A stretch of 64,000 nt of DNA from Cordia subcordata (taxonomy: Eukaryota > Streptophyta > Magnoliopsida > Boraginales > Cordiaceae). Made by a program: the position numbers and the translations under genes. Of the stretch, positions 24,001-33,030 are shown piece by piece. Positions within the stretch are counted from its first letter, which is position 1, and the number at the start of each line of letters is the position of its first letter. The stretch lies in the NCBI GenBank assembly GCA_028554755.1, contig JAPTOF010000001.1, forward strand, positions 756,501 through 820,500. The letters run 5' to 3'. Below the pieces are notes generated by a model that was not told the origin of the DNA, searched no databases, and saw nothing but the letters and a program-made list of their open reading frames with translations.

Positions 24001-25030
24001 GTTTCTTCTTCTTCTTTTTTGGTTTTTTTTCTTTTGTTTTTGGGGGGTTGGGGGGGGGGTGGGGGGGTGGGTTCTTTTCTAGGTTCTAGTTTAATTAGGC
24101 ACTGATCTTGCACTGCATGTACTTGAGACTTTCAAAATGTTCTTTTAGTGGATCATGTTGGGGATACAGGGGGTTCAATCTTGAAGCAAAATGGAGAAAA
24201 TAGGAGAGTTACTGCATGATCTCTGAATAACCAAGGGGGCTGCTTAAGCAGTCAAATCCTTGCAGAATCATGAATGAATAGGTCAAACTTTTGCAGAGAC
24301 TTGAACAGAGACAGTGTAAATGGAATTTCTAAGATGCTGTGCTCCTGGGATGAATTGAAAAGTTCCAATGGAGGGGTTTTCTCATTCCACTGCTTTCTTT
24401 CCCTGCCTCCTTTTATAAGTCAAGATATTAGGCTCCGTCTTCACTCATCTCCTCAACTTATGCCTTGTAAACATTCACTCGAGGGAGTGATCATAGTCTA
24501 TTTGTATGGGGTGTTGGTGATTCTTCATTATCCTCTGAGAAAGAAAATTGTTTTGACTTCATGAGGTTGATGTGTAGAAAGAAGCAGAACTTGAAGCCAT
24601 GTCAACTGTCAGCGAGAGACAAATATACATACCCTTCTTTAGCTGCCATAGTATGAACTAAATAATCTTTCCGAGCCGGAGATATTTGAACAGTTGCAGC
24701 ATAACTTCCCCCATAACCCTACTACCAAACCCATTGAAAGAAAATGGAAGAGGGGTGAAGTTGAAAGGAAAGGAAGGTCAAGTGACTATGGTTTATGTGG
24801 TGCTTAATTTATGAATATGAATATGTTGCTCTATCTCACATTATCAATGTTTGTCTGTTTTCTCTTGGTATAAATTGCCGAAGTTGTCTGCTCACGTTAG
24901 ACATTTGTTAGACTGTAAATTGACGGATTGATTTTTAACAAAGTTTTTTAGATGAACCCCTATTGCATTGCAGAAGTTGAAGCGGTTGAATGAAACAGAG
25001 GAGCTGTCACTGGACGACCTTCAAATCTAG
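27..25030 (+). CDS. KEU: KEULE/Sec1a-type Sec1/Munc18 (SM) protein, 5' end outside window
   Basis: SM proteins bind syntaxins and SNARE complexes to drive membrane fusion; KEULE acts with KNOLLE at the cell plate. I joined 18 exons by splice sites and conserved reading: 27-105, 1254-1304, 1555-1651, 1768-1800, 3059-3184, 3267-3458, 3535-3618, 3708-3806, 3890-3960, 20063-20159, 21100-21225, 21297-21392, 22031-22153, 22240-22317, 22857-23053, 23388-23478, 23593-23682, 24974-25030. After the first 2 bases (end of a split codon) they give 594 codons plus TAG with no break. Landmarks are [73 protein letters not shown] and the C-terminus SLDDLQI. About 40-50 N-terminal residues are missing because they precede base 1. 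Intron 3961-20062 holds two nested retrotransposons. The C-terminus alone would also fit SEC1A; the neighbouring genes favour KEULE. Confidence 0.93.
207..318. repeat. Short foldback/MITE-like inverted repeat in a KEULE intron
   Basis: The left arm (from CTGTCTGGCTAAGCTTATTT at about 207) is complementary to the right arm ending CAGAGCCAAACAG at about 318. Both arms carry the AGCTTATAAGCT-like core, leaving about 40 bp of imperfect stem around a short loop. Size and structure fit a small non-autonomous DNA element. I could not fix a target-site duplication. Confidence 0.5.
1403..1542 (+). repeat. Two-copy tandem repeat of about 70 bp inside a KEULE intron
   Basis: The block starting GAAAGAGAAGCAAGAGAAAA (about 1403) recurs about 72 bp later as GAAAGAGAAGCAACGGGAAA (about 1475). 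The following bases also match imperfectly (TCTTAGAAGTCTTA versus TCTTGCAAGTCTTA). It lies in the intron between the exons ending at 1304 and starting at 1555 and has no coding role I can see. Confidence 0.7.
4218..4419 (+). repeat. Outer element 5' LTR, proximal part
   Basis: It aligns with 19008-19209 of the 3' LTR with about ten substitutions. It carries a TATA-like box (CTATAAATA at 4391-4399) that would serve as the element's promoter. The LTR is interrupted after TTATC (4415-4419), the target site of the inner element. Confidence 0.95.
4391..4400 (+). promoter_or_regulatory. Probable TATA box of the outer Copia 5' LTR
   Basis: CTATAAATAC occurs here and at the same place in the 3' LTR (19181-19190). 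Copia LTRs drive transcription from such a TATA box. In this copy the inner insertion begins about 20 bp downstream, so it separates the TATA box from most of the element it would transcribe. Confidence 0.6.
4420..5733 (-). repeat. Inner element 3' LTR (1314 bp)
   Basis: It begins TGTGGGTGCAAATATC and ends TTTAGCTAACA on the plus strand. It matches 12943-14185 throughout but is about 71 bp longer, because it carries one more copy (5185-5256) of a GC-rich module containing GCCGGTC-ACCGGC palindromes. Confidence 0.96.
5095..5256. repeat. GC-rich palindromic module array in the inner LTR
   Basis: Degenerate modules end in GGGGGTCCGGC and include GCCGGTCGACCGGC (5158-5171) and GCCGGTCAACCGGC (5230-5243). 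The other LTR lacks the module at 5185-5256. This is a GC-rich block inside an otherwise AT-rich LTR. Related motifs recur between pol and the extra ORF at about 7800-7922. Confidence 0.8.
5734..5747 (-). other. Polypurine tract of the inner element
   Basis: On the minus strand AAAAAGGGGGAGAT directly abuts the 3' LTR, where the plus-strand primer of an LTR retrotransposon is expected. The neighbouring CATCATCAAAAAGGGGGAG context is the usual one in SIRE-type Copia elements. Confidence 0.85.
6054..6079 (-). other. Second polypurine-like tract in the inner element
   Basis: On the minus strand GATGATGCCAAAGGGGGAG resembles the true polypurine tract and its flanking bases, but it lies about 320 bp inside the element. 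It may be an extra plus-strand priming site or a relic of a duplication. Confidence 0.55.
6356..7779 (-). pseudogene. Additional ORF after pol in the SIRE-like element (plant-transposon-protein type, sometimes called env-like), frameshifted
   Basis: Two minus-strand reading frames (7779-7291 and 7285-6356) belong to one former protein of about 470 residues. The first ends just where homologous-looking sequence continues one base out of frame (about 7290), so a single-base indel broke it. The N-terminal part is basic and then proline-rich (about eight prolines in a row before ASKIQGKQ). The middle has [15 protein letters not shown] and a helical region, and the C-terminal part is acidic. I see no signal peptide or clear membrane anchor, so the name 'envelope' is not supported. 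Such ORFs follow pol in many SIRE/Maximus elements; their role is unknown. The first start codon (7779) is uncertain. Confidence 0.75.
7795..7925. repeat. GTCGACCGGC-rich spacer between pol and the extra ORF
   Basis: Several copies of GTCGACCGGC or a close variant lie here (for example CAGTCGACCGGCTG near 7803, GGTCGACCGGC near 7827, GGTCGGCCGGCTG near 7908). They match the modules in the LTRs of the same element and are sharply GC-richer than their surroundings. The spacer separates the RT-RNase H stop from the extra ORF and could hold its promoter or an RNA structure; this is inference. Confidence 0.65.
7985..9892 (-). pseudogene. Inner Copia reverse transcriptase-RNase H, with an internal duplication
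   Basis: A 635-residue open frame carries the Copia RT ([53 protein letters not shown]) and the RNase H ([29 protein letters not shown], then [15 protein letters not shown]). It is open throughout, but a 99-bp tandem duplication (9057-9155 and 9156 onward) repeats 33 residues around [20 protein letters not shown] in the palm. That probably disrupts the fold. The join to integrase upstream is frameshifted (9893-10065), so this is only the distal part of a broken polyprotein. Confidence 0.9.
10066..10602 (-). pseudogene. Inner Copia integrase core
   Basis: Integrase core motifs are visible: [22 protein letters not shown] and [16 protein letters not shown], corresponding to the D,D-35-E catalytic residues, followed by VFGCKCF. 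The open frame starts at [10 protein letters not shown], within the normal integrase. The segment just upstream that should encode the CxxC half of the HHCC zinc finger is absent, so the integrase is deleted internally as well as frameshifted. Confidence 0.9.
10599..11108 (-). pseudogene. Inner Copia protease and gag-pre-integrase region
   Basis: [11 protein letters not shown] is the aspartic protease active site (DSG). Further on, [20 protein letters not shown] is the gag-pre-integrase/HH half of the zinc finger. After FEKDKI the frame runs into a few non-homologous codons and a stop, and the next integrase residues start about 30 residues too late. This places a deletion of roughly 100 bp near 10600. 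Confidence 0.9.
11218..11529 (-). pseudogene. Inner Copia gag-pol linker with second zinc-knuckle-like motif
   Basis: The frame reads [16 protein letters not shown], then [14 protein letters not shown], then WQRPKWVVK, the arrangement seen between gag and protease in SIRE-type polyproteins. It is out of frame with the gag segment ending at 11688. The spacer 11530-11687 has stop codons and lysine/glutamate-rich coiled-coil-like remnants. Confidence 0.75.
11688..12881 (-). pseudogene. Inner Copia gag with one premature stop
   Basis: The reading frame starts [14 protein letters not shown] at 12881, runs through a UBN2-type gag domain ([39 protein letters not shown]) and is interrupted by a TAG at 12356-12354. 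It resumes in the same frame ([20 protein letters not shown]) to the zinc knuckle [14 protein letters not shown] and an acidic tail. The stop lies where this family has tryptophan (TGG to TAG, one transition). Confidence 0.9.
12929..12942 (-). other. Primer-binding site of the inner element
   Basis: On the minus strand, directly after the 5' LTR, the sequence reads ATTGATATCAGAGC. This is a variant of the initiator-methionine tRNA complement (TGGTATCAGAGC) used by Copia elements. Confidence 0.75.
12943..14185 (-). repeat. Inner element 5' LTR (1243 bp)
   Basis: It matches 4420-5733 and is about 71 bp shorter because it has one fewer GC-rich palindromic module. It ends TAACA at 14185, followed by the TTATC duplication. 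Confidence 0.96.
14191..14245 (+). repeat. Outer element 5' LTR, distal part
   Basis: AATAATAGAAGATGATTTCAG onward matches the end of the 3' LTR (19210-19262) and ends CTTCTTCA. Together with 4218-4419 it restores a 257-bp LTR. Confidence 0.95.
14246..14257 (+). other. Primer-binding site of the outer element
   Basis: TGGTATCAGAGC directly follows the 5' LTR. It is complementary to the 3' end of plant initiator-methionine tRNA. Confidence 0.9.
14421..14458 (+). repeat. Perfect 19-bp tandem duplication in the outer element leader
   Basis: GTTTCTCTCTCTTCGATGA occurs twice in a row in the leader between the primer-binding site and the gag start. Confidence 0.85.
14691..19010 (+). pseudogene. 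Outer Copia gag-pol polyprotein, one frame with four stop codons
   Basis: From ATG at 14691 to TGA at 19008-19010 there is one continuous frame of 1440 codons with no frameshift. It is broken only by TAG 15192, TAA 16959, TAA 17679 and TAG 18774. Gag is UBN2-type ([15 protein letters not shown]), with the knuckle [15 protein letters not shown]. Then come protease (WVLDSGANA), gag-pre-integrase ([11 protein letters not shown]), integrase ([26 protein letters not shown]), RT ([24 protein letters not shown]) and RNase H ([17 protein letters not shown], then [13 protein letters not shown]). The terminal TGA is the first three bases of the 3' LTR. Both TAG stops could be one-step changes from CAG (the second follows CDN, where glutamine is usual). 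Confidence 0.95.
18999..19007 (+). other. Polypurine tract of the outer element
   Basis: GAGGGGGGA directly precedes the 3' LTR that starts at 19008. Confidence 0.85.
19008..19262 (+). repeat. Outer element 3' LTR (255 bp)
   Basis: It starts TGAAGACACATG and ends TACTTCTTCA, followed by the ATGAT duplication. It is intact, with a TATA-like box at 19181-19190, and reads in the same direction as KEULE, so it could start transcripts toward exon 20063-20159. Confidence 0.96.
21408..21507 (+). repeat. Spaced direct repeat of about 33 bp in a KEULE intron
   Basis: ACCATCTCACAGATCTGATT and the following TATTCATCACTA occur at about 21408 and again at about 21479. The copies are separated by about 40 bp just after the exon ending at 21392. 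Confidence 0.75.
23683..24973 (+). other. Last KEULE intron, low-complexity
   Basis: This 1.29-kb intron contains a G-rich run (about 24040-24071) beside T-rich tracts. It has no ORF or transposon signature I recognise. Confidence 0.6.
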
Positions 25031-25904
25031 ATATGATAGGTGAAGTGTATATGCATCTTTTTTGAGGCCGGCTTTCCAGATGTAATGCTAGATCCATAGA
25101 GTTCCACTCCTTCCATTTCTTCACATTCTATGTAATATATCTGCCTTCACAGTAGGGAGATTTGAGGGTCGCAATAATTTAATAGGTCCTTTACTTTGGC
25201 GGGCCAGTGCTCCTGGTGTACGTTTTTGGCATTTCCTCGTGTTTCTGGCCCTGCTCAGTCGCTTTATTGTTGGCTCTCTGCTGTGGCCTGATTCACTTGA
25301 GATTGTAAAGTGATAGACTGTAAAAATATCCATTCGATTTGATGGAAGCTCCAGTTGCAGAAATGGATACCATTTGTTAGATTAGGATTGCAGTCGTCTT
25401 GCCCTTTTGGGGTTTTATTCTCTCAGTTTCTTTGTCTTTCTTTAGGTAATATGGCCGACTATAATTATCATATTATAATACTCCAACTGATGCCTTCATA
25501 TGCTCAGTTTATATGACCGTCTCAAATATAAGAGTTTTACTCATCGACAAACTGAGCTTTACTGATTCCTTTATATGCTCAGTTTTTTGATGGTTTAACA
25601 AGAAAGCATCAACGTATCAAATGTGAGAGCTTTACTCATCAACAGAAGTTCTTCCCCTGAAGCATTGACCGACTCACAAGTGATGCATTGCTTGTGAGCC
25701 TCCAGTTTGAAACAGACGACTGCTGTATCAGTAAAGCAGTGGATAAAAAGTAAGTATTCCATCTTCAGTACAGGATACAAATTAAATTTGATTGCGCAAG
25801 GGTCTGGACATTCGGATCTCTAACTTCTGCAACCGTACTGTCCGCTCAAGAACATCTACACTAAAGTTAAATCCGTTATCACATAAAATCAGCATACCTA
25901 CACG
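25031..25904. other. Intergenic region between convergent KEULE and PHR1 (shared 3' flanks)
   Basis: This 874-bp gap must hold both 3' UTRs and terminators. Near 25490-25640 there is an imperfect local repeat around TATGCTCAGTTT and GAGAGCTTTACTCATC. No coding potential was found. Confidence 0.7.
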
Positions 25905-28900
25905 CTAATTCCGGAGTTCCTTTGCCTTGTTATTGAGCAGAATTTCTGCTTTCCTTTTCTTACTTTCACCAACTAGCCTCTTCACATGTGCAATGTATCC
26001 ATCCACATCAAACTTCCTCTTACAGCCAGCATAGTTCATATACCGTATCTTCCCAAATACTGGACGCTCTTTCCAACCCTGATGACCAAGCAAGACAAAC
26101 TTTTAGTATCAATACATGGTACAACCAACATTATAGCATTTGCTGCTTCTCCTATCTGTAAGCTCGCTTTGGCATCTAATGCTTTTGCAGATCATTCTTC
26201 TCTCTGATTGAAATGCTTAAGAGATCTCACCACAGACAATAAGCATAGATGCCATATCCACTAAGATTAAGCATTTCTTCGATAGAAACTCACAAACTAA
26301 ACGATGAGAGCCTGGTCTAGGGAAGCAGTACCACACACGTCAATAGGTAAAAAAAAGGATATACAGCCAGACCTGGTCATGAACACCACAAATTGACCAC
26401 ATACAACCAACATAACCACTTGGATCCCTCCCATCTATGTGGTACTGCAAGCAAAGAAAATGAGAATGAGCATTAATAAAAATAGAATTCTATCTCATCC
26501 AAATGCAGCTGACTACTTTACCGTGGAATAAATTGAAGGAATTCAGGTGCACCTGATTACCTTATCATTCAAATATATGGATATTGCAAGAGCTTCTTCT
26601 GGCCCACTTGTCCATTCGAGGATCTTCTTTGCCCAATACATCCTGAATATGATTTTCATACATTAAGAATCGACTGAATTATGTTTTTATTTCAGCAGTT
26701 AACTAAAAGAAGGTTACTTGCCTCATAAAACCATGCATCTTCCCATGGTGAACCATCTCTAACTGAGAAGCATTCCAGAGCTGAATGTAAGATATGAATG
26801 AATAAGTATTCATGAAAATGGCACAAAATTAAAAAAGGGATATAGTTTAGGGCATATTATGGTATTCTCATAATGACACAAGCCTGTCTAGTACTTGTCA
26901 TAACTCCTCTGAATAACTGATCAAAAAAGTTTTCAGCATGGTGTTGATAGCTTACAGGGTCTGCAGTTTGTGCCTTCTCCAATTGCTCTCTTCTGCATAA
27001 ACCATGACTACTTCAGATACTTGCCTTCATAGAGTACACCAAACTATAAGATAAATAACTGAATAGGTCTTGAGACTCACGCGTACAAATGTTCACGCTT
27101 ATCAGAGGTGTGATCCATCAATGTTTTACGTGCCCATTCCCAAGCACCCTCTAAGGAATCATATCGAGGCTGGTAGAAGCAGAAATTATCTGCAAGTTCT
27201 CTGCGGACGATCAATTCCTCTAAGAATGCATCAACTGACTTCAAAGAAGCAGGACATCTCAATAAGCTTCATGCCAAAATATTTGCACTTTTTGATTGTC
27301 AACCCATGAAGTTCAATTTATCAATCTATGTAAGAAACCTGAAGGACTTAACAATAAGTTGTTTAAATAATAATCCCATGCTGCAAAAGTCTAGTCTGGA
27401 ACTGCAAACCTGAGGAGCAATTGATCGAACTTTGCGTGCCTCCAGAGCACACCGCTGCGCCGATATCTGTCCAAAATGCAAATAAGGAGAGAGACCAGAA
27501 AGTGCTTTGGGTTTCAAGGGGTTATTGCGATCTGTGTGATAGGTCTTCAACCTTTTTGTCAGAAACCCGTTTTTACTCCCCATCAATACGTCCATTGCTG
27601 CATCTTCACCTGGTTCACACCATTCGAGTTCAGTAACTTCTGCTCCTTTCCTGGTGACAGAGTCAGGTTTACAGCAACATCTAACCCCAAACCACGGGAA
27701 ATATAAAATTTCACGGTACTACATACTAGTATCTCACCTCACAACTTCAGCAATAAGTTCTTCCCAATCTACAGAACAGCCTGGGGTAGGCCATTTCCTC
27801 TTTGGAGGAGCTAGTATCGGGAAATCAATCAGATACTCAGGTAAGAGCTTATTTATTTTACTCCTTATCGTCTTAGCACCATATTCCAATTTGTTGGATG
27901 CCACCCAAACTGGCACCACATTGTGTGCATCTACCTCATGAATCGAGACTGATTCGGTCACCCGTTCACAGATTTTCTCTTTCCAACTCCTAACCTCTCG
28001 TAAAGGCGAGAAATCTGTCACCAGAAGCGAAGCTCCACATTCCTTCAAAAAATTGGGAATTGTATCCACAGCTTCACCCTAGTTAAACGAATTGAAAACT
28101 CAATAAGTACGACAAGGTAGAAATTCTTGCACAAATAGGAACCGAAGATGACTAAGGGCTGGCTGCTTTGGATTTTGCTTTTTTCAAGAAGTGTTTTTTT
28201 CCTAAAACTTTTGAAAAGAAGTGGTTTTTTTAGGAGTTAAAAAGTTGTGGCTTCTGAAAAAAAGCTGAAAATGTTCTTTTTTTTTTTCTTCATAATTTCA
28301 TCTTTTTTTGAAATTTAATTTAAATACTTATTACAAAAAATATGTACTTTTATTTATTTATTTATTTTTTTTCCCGAATTGTACTTCAACATTAACCTAT
28401 ACATAACTCAATGCACATAAAAAATTCCAAGCTTTCAGTTTAATTGTGAACTCAATAGTAATAATAATAAGTCTTGCCTCGCGAGGTGGCTTTCGCTATA
28501 TGCATATAAATATGGCGAAGACACTAGATTATGACGTCTGTTAGTTAGCTCGATACTTCCATACGCACATCAATTTGTGCAATTGTGTATGCATGCACAT
28601 GATAAAAACTCGTACAACAGTCATCTTAAGAGTTAGCTCAGTAAGTTTGTAAATACTTATGTCTATGTATGCGAGTGTGTGTGTGTGTAAAAATTGCTTG
28701 CCTGAAACAAAAAGAAAGGAATGTGGAGAGATTGTTGACGAAGATGAAGATGAAGCTTTTTGAGGCCGCGAAGCATAAACCCTAGCTGCCTAGCTTTAGC
28801 ACCCAAGAACTGGTCAAATAGATTGAAGGCTATCGCCACGGGGACGTTGGATTGGTTGGCTCGCTGAACGGCGTGGATCAAAGCCCAGTTGTCTCTCAGC

Positions 28901-29016
28901 CGTTGATCTCTGAACATCCAGTACACAACCGGTCCGGCGACAACGGACGGCTCCGACGATGAGGCTTGCTTCAGGATTCTGATCCTGCCTGGTTGAACGG
29001 CCGGGATTGAAGCCAT
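25905..29016 (-). CDS. PHR1: Class II cyclobutane pyrimidine dimer photolyase
   Basis: The enzyme uses FAD and blue/UV-A light to split UV-induced cyclobutane pyrimidine dimers. Nine minus-strand exons join to 1479 bp (492 residues, about the length I recall for Arabidopsis PHR1): 29016-28702, 28078-27738, 27650-27410, 27238-27081, 26992-26956, 26780-26722, 26642-26561, 26444-26373, 26078-25905. Motifs are [20 protein letters not shown] near the N-terminus, [52 protein letters not shown] and the class II signatures [20 protein letters not shown] and [20 protein letters not shown]. Introns 1 and 6 use GC donors (GCAAGC and GCAAGT). The start at 29016 is the first ATG of a complete frame. A CACGTA-like element upstream (about 29192) could be a light-response site, but that is weak. 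Confidence 0.96.
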
Positions 29017-32000
29017 TAGACGAAGGTGGTGTGTGTCTGTGTGTATGTATTGCTAAAGTTCGCCTTGGAGGATAATGTGCGCCCATCAAGAACTGAGTGT
29101 GGAGAGGGGGGGAGGAAATGGAGGGAAACGTAGCGGTTGGTAGTTGTGGTTTTGAATGGGGACACGCAGACAATTTTGATTGGCTGATGTGTGTACACGT
29201 AGTTAAAGATTCTGAGACCTAAAACACACACGACTCTGATTGCAAGTTGTTACCTGAATTGGACCAAAGTAGGCCCAACCTGGAGTTGGTTGGAATTATT
29301 TACTGGACCTTCGCAAGCCCGATTTGATCTTTTCTTTTTCTGGGCCAGTCCAGAAGCCTATCGTAATCACATACGCGAACCTCTTCTGGGCTAAGCTCCA
29401 AATGTACGTCTCTTGATAAGTGGGTGTACGTCATGTCAATGATTTTATGTTAGTCCAGTAAGGAGCATAAAATCTATGTGACCAAGTTCGTGTTATCGTT
29501 AAGATGTTGTAAGCTTACATAGACGCCACCAGCTTCTAAACTGGCTGTTTTTATCAACATTCATTTGGTATTTTCTCAAGCGTCACCTGGGAGCTACAAT
29601 AGAACATATAAGCAACAAAAAGACAATGCTAACTGCTCGTTACGAGAGAGATTAAATGGTGATAGATTAAAAATAGAGCAAAAGTGACTATTTATATCAG
29701 GACTCGACATTACCACAGCTGACACAATGTATTCTTCTTATAATTTTATGAGACAATTAATATTCTTCAAAACCAAGAAGCATTGGAAACTACATTAGAA
29801 CCTAATACAGAACAATGAACAACTTGTTAAATTGTGAGATCATATATGTGGCATTTTAGTAATTATAGTTTTGGATTTCAAATTTTTTATGAAATGTAAA
29901 ATTAATTATGATCCCTAATTTATTTCCGAGAAATATTTCTTCAAACCCGATCTTTTTTCCCATATTCTTCGATCCAATTACGGGCCCTAAAAACAAGCAG
30001 AATGACAATATCAACAAATCAGCTTCTGTCCAATCTAGCAAAATTAGTCAAAAGCGGAATTTTCATAACCAGATTCGGTTCCTGGACTCAACAACTTGGT
30101 AATCATGATGTTAATTATTCAAATTACCACTGAATTCAATTCCATTTGTTTTCGGCTTATTAAGCGGATTGCTAATAGTTTAAACACATCGAGAAGTCAA
30201 ATATTGTGCTTGTGGACATTTGTGTTTGGACTGGGTATTTAACTTAACCCCTTCATTATTTGAACCTTTGCTATTTAATTTCTAACATTTCGTTCATTAC
30301 CAAAATAAAAAATAAAAAATAAAAAATAAAATAATATGGCATTCCAATGGACCTCGAGCTAGCCATCATTCCATAAAAATCCGCACGACCAAAATCTCCG
30401 AGCTCATCTAAAATTTATACAAAGTGATTGTCCTCTTATCATTATCTCCCTTTCTTCTCGCGCAAACAACCATTGTACATTCATGAACGTCTTAAAAGGC
30501 AGCCCCTTCACTTTACTCATTTCTGCTCAGATTAATCATACCGATTACCGAAAGCCCTCGTTATCTTGCTTCAATCAATGCATAATTCTTGCGGACCACT
30601 AAGCTATATATCACATTTATATTTTGCTGCCGATTGAGTAATGTTTTATGTCATCTTTGAATTCGGGTAATACTCTATGCTAACTTTAGATACTGACAGC
30701 ACTTCTATTTGTACCTAGAGGTATGATGACCAACAATATCATTATTAACTCCACAGGCCTATCTCAAATTTCAAATTAGATCCCTCTCTAAGATCTCTAT
30801 ACATTTGCACAACTAAGCAATGCTTTTTACTGGTGCGAAATTCAAAGATGTCCATTATGATCATAAGTTCACTAAGCATCTTGTTGTGGTTAATTATTGT
30901 TCCTGTGTGAGGATGCTCCCTGGATGTTGGCGTGTTTTTTATTTTTTATTTTTCCGTAGAATTTAGAGACTTGTGTTTGCGGTAAAACATAAAATAAATA
31001 TAATCTTTTCAAATTCTTCCCACTCTTTCTGAAGATTCAATGAATTTGTGATCATATGGAAACTAATAATTATTCATATTCTTTAAAATTCATCATGAGT
31101 AAAATCATGAAATAATCTCTTTTTACTAATATTTTAATACACTTAGTTTCTCATTATTGGCCCCGTATCTTCCCCTTGTTTGTCGTAATTATGCACATAT
31201 CTCGACAGGCATAGAAGGCCATAGACAAGCAGGCAGCTAAGTGAAACATTTTAGACCTAATTAAAATACAATAATATAATATTGGATGTCTTTCGTGGTA
31301 ATTAAGCAACCCAATTATAGATCTAGTTGAATTTAATTGCACGAGCACCACATAAATTTTTTCTATACTTAAAATAATACCCGAAAGAATAATCAAAGCA
31401 AAAAGAAGCTGAATAGTGGGGTGCTTCACCTAATAATTATGCTTAGTTATTACTAGAGTTAGTTTAAACAAGTACTAGTAATTGTAAACCTAGAGCTCAA
31501 TAAACTAGATAATAAAACTAGACACGTGACAACTACCTGTATATTTTAAAGGGTTAAGCAGCATCATTATGTGAACCAGAAGGCAACATTAATGCTTGGC
31601 TATCAAATCAGCTGGATCGAGGTACATATGTGTGGTCCTATGTGCAATTTGAAACAGTTGAGAGAAGATTAAGACTTTTTAATTACATTAATTATAGTTA
31701 ACTAGATGAAATGAAAGAAAAGAAGGGAGCTGCAATCATTTGATTCTGTCTTTGAAAGCTAAATTATAGCTCAACAACTATATTCGAGAGAGACTTTATG
31801 CCATCCACACCCAAATCTGTTGTGTATGCTTGCACCATATTCGGGTTTGTGCTCAATATCAATATTAGCAATTAACGGCTCTGGTCACTTGTGCGTTATC
31901 GGTACATTAGAAGATCGTTTTCAGTCATCTAAGCTCGAGATGGTTGCATGATCGTCTAATAGACTTGTCTTGAGATTATAATATTGCACTTAAGAAGTTG

Positions 32001-33030
32001 GCTTGATAATTTATGTTTCTCCTTCTTGTTCAATTCTTCCTCTCATAGAGAGAAAATAAGCGAGAACTGGAAGAGGAAAAAGAACGTAATTGCGCAAAGC
32101 TGGATTGGTCCAGCAGGACAGGATACGGTGATAATCAATATATATATATATATATATATATGACCAGGCAAATATTGCGGTTATATGAAGGGATCACACA
32201 GAAGAAACTACAATTTACTTTTACACTTGGAGCTGAAGAATTAATGAGCATGTGTGATATGGATGGCAAAATAAATGAATCATACTATTGGTTTCGTCCA
32301 ATCCGATTCCCTTGAAATTGGCACGTCAGAGGCTTTAGTTCAAAGTCTAGGTATATTATGTGCCGGACCATTGATCACCTTGTCTTTCAGGAGCTGGAGT
32401 TTGGAACATCATCCATACCCTATTTGTGTTGGACCATTGATATTTGACCACCGTTGTGCAATTGTTTGTTCTTTCAGGGGCTGGAGTTTGGACCACGTTA
32501 GATTTACTACGTTATCTAAACGTTTACACTTACAAATAAAATATTAGCGTACTTATTTGTAATATAATATGTCTCCTCACGTGTAAACAAGATATAAAAT
32601 TTACCACTTTATTTAAAAAGTTAAAATTATATGTATTGATATACTTATTTATTGTATTAATAGACCATCATTTTTGTATACCTGACAACTTCCTCAACAA
32701 CAGCTTAGCTTAGTACAGAAAATATTAGAAAGATAACTGGTAGATTGGTCCACAGAGTCAAACTTTAATTTCTTCTTTTTTTAAAAAAATTAAATGGTTG
32801 ATCTTCATTTGAGTGTTTAATGTTTTGCAGTATGTGTTTAAATCTATTAGATTGGGCTAGTCGTGTTACAAGTCACCGAACAAAATGTCACCTTTTTCCA
32901 ATCCCAAACCAAAACAAAAAAAAAAAGAGGAAAAGAAGAAAAGGTTCAATCAGATGGAAATTTTAAAGTGACATCATCACCAATGGGGGAGTATTACGTC
33001 ACCTCAGGCGTACGGACATAAATTTTGACC
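29017..33030. other. Gene-free AT-rich region upstream of PHR1
   Basis: The first few hundred bases are the probable PHR1 promoter and 5' UTR (minus strand). The rest has an (AAAAT)n tract near 30307-30332 and a (TA)n microsatellite near 32138-32162. There is also a short direct repeat containing GGACCATTGAT and TTTCAGGGGCTGGAGTTTGGA-like units (32362-32496). No conserved protein was recognised in any frame. Confidence 0.6.

Noticed and set aside
27421..27941. Plus-strand ORFs antisense to PHR1
   Set aside because: They mirror photolyase exons 2 and 3 on the opposite strand; no independent evidence.
28150..28340. Possible MITE in PHR1 intron 1 (TTTGGATTTTGC end and repeated AAGAAGTG/TTTTT blocks)
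   Set aside because: I could find only one end and no matching inverted partner or target duplication.
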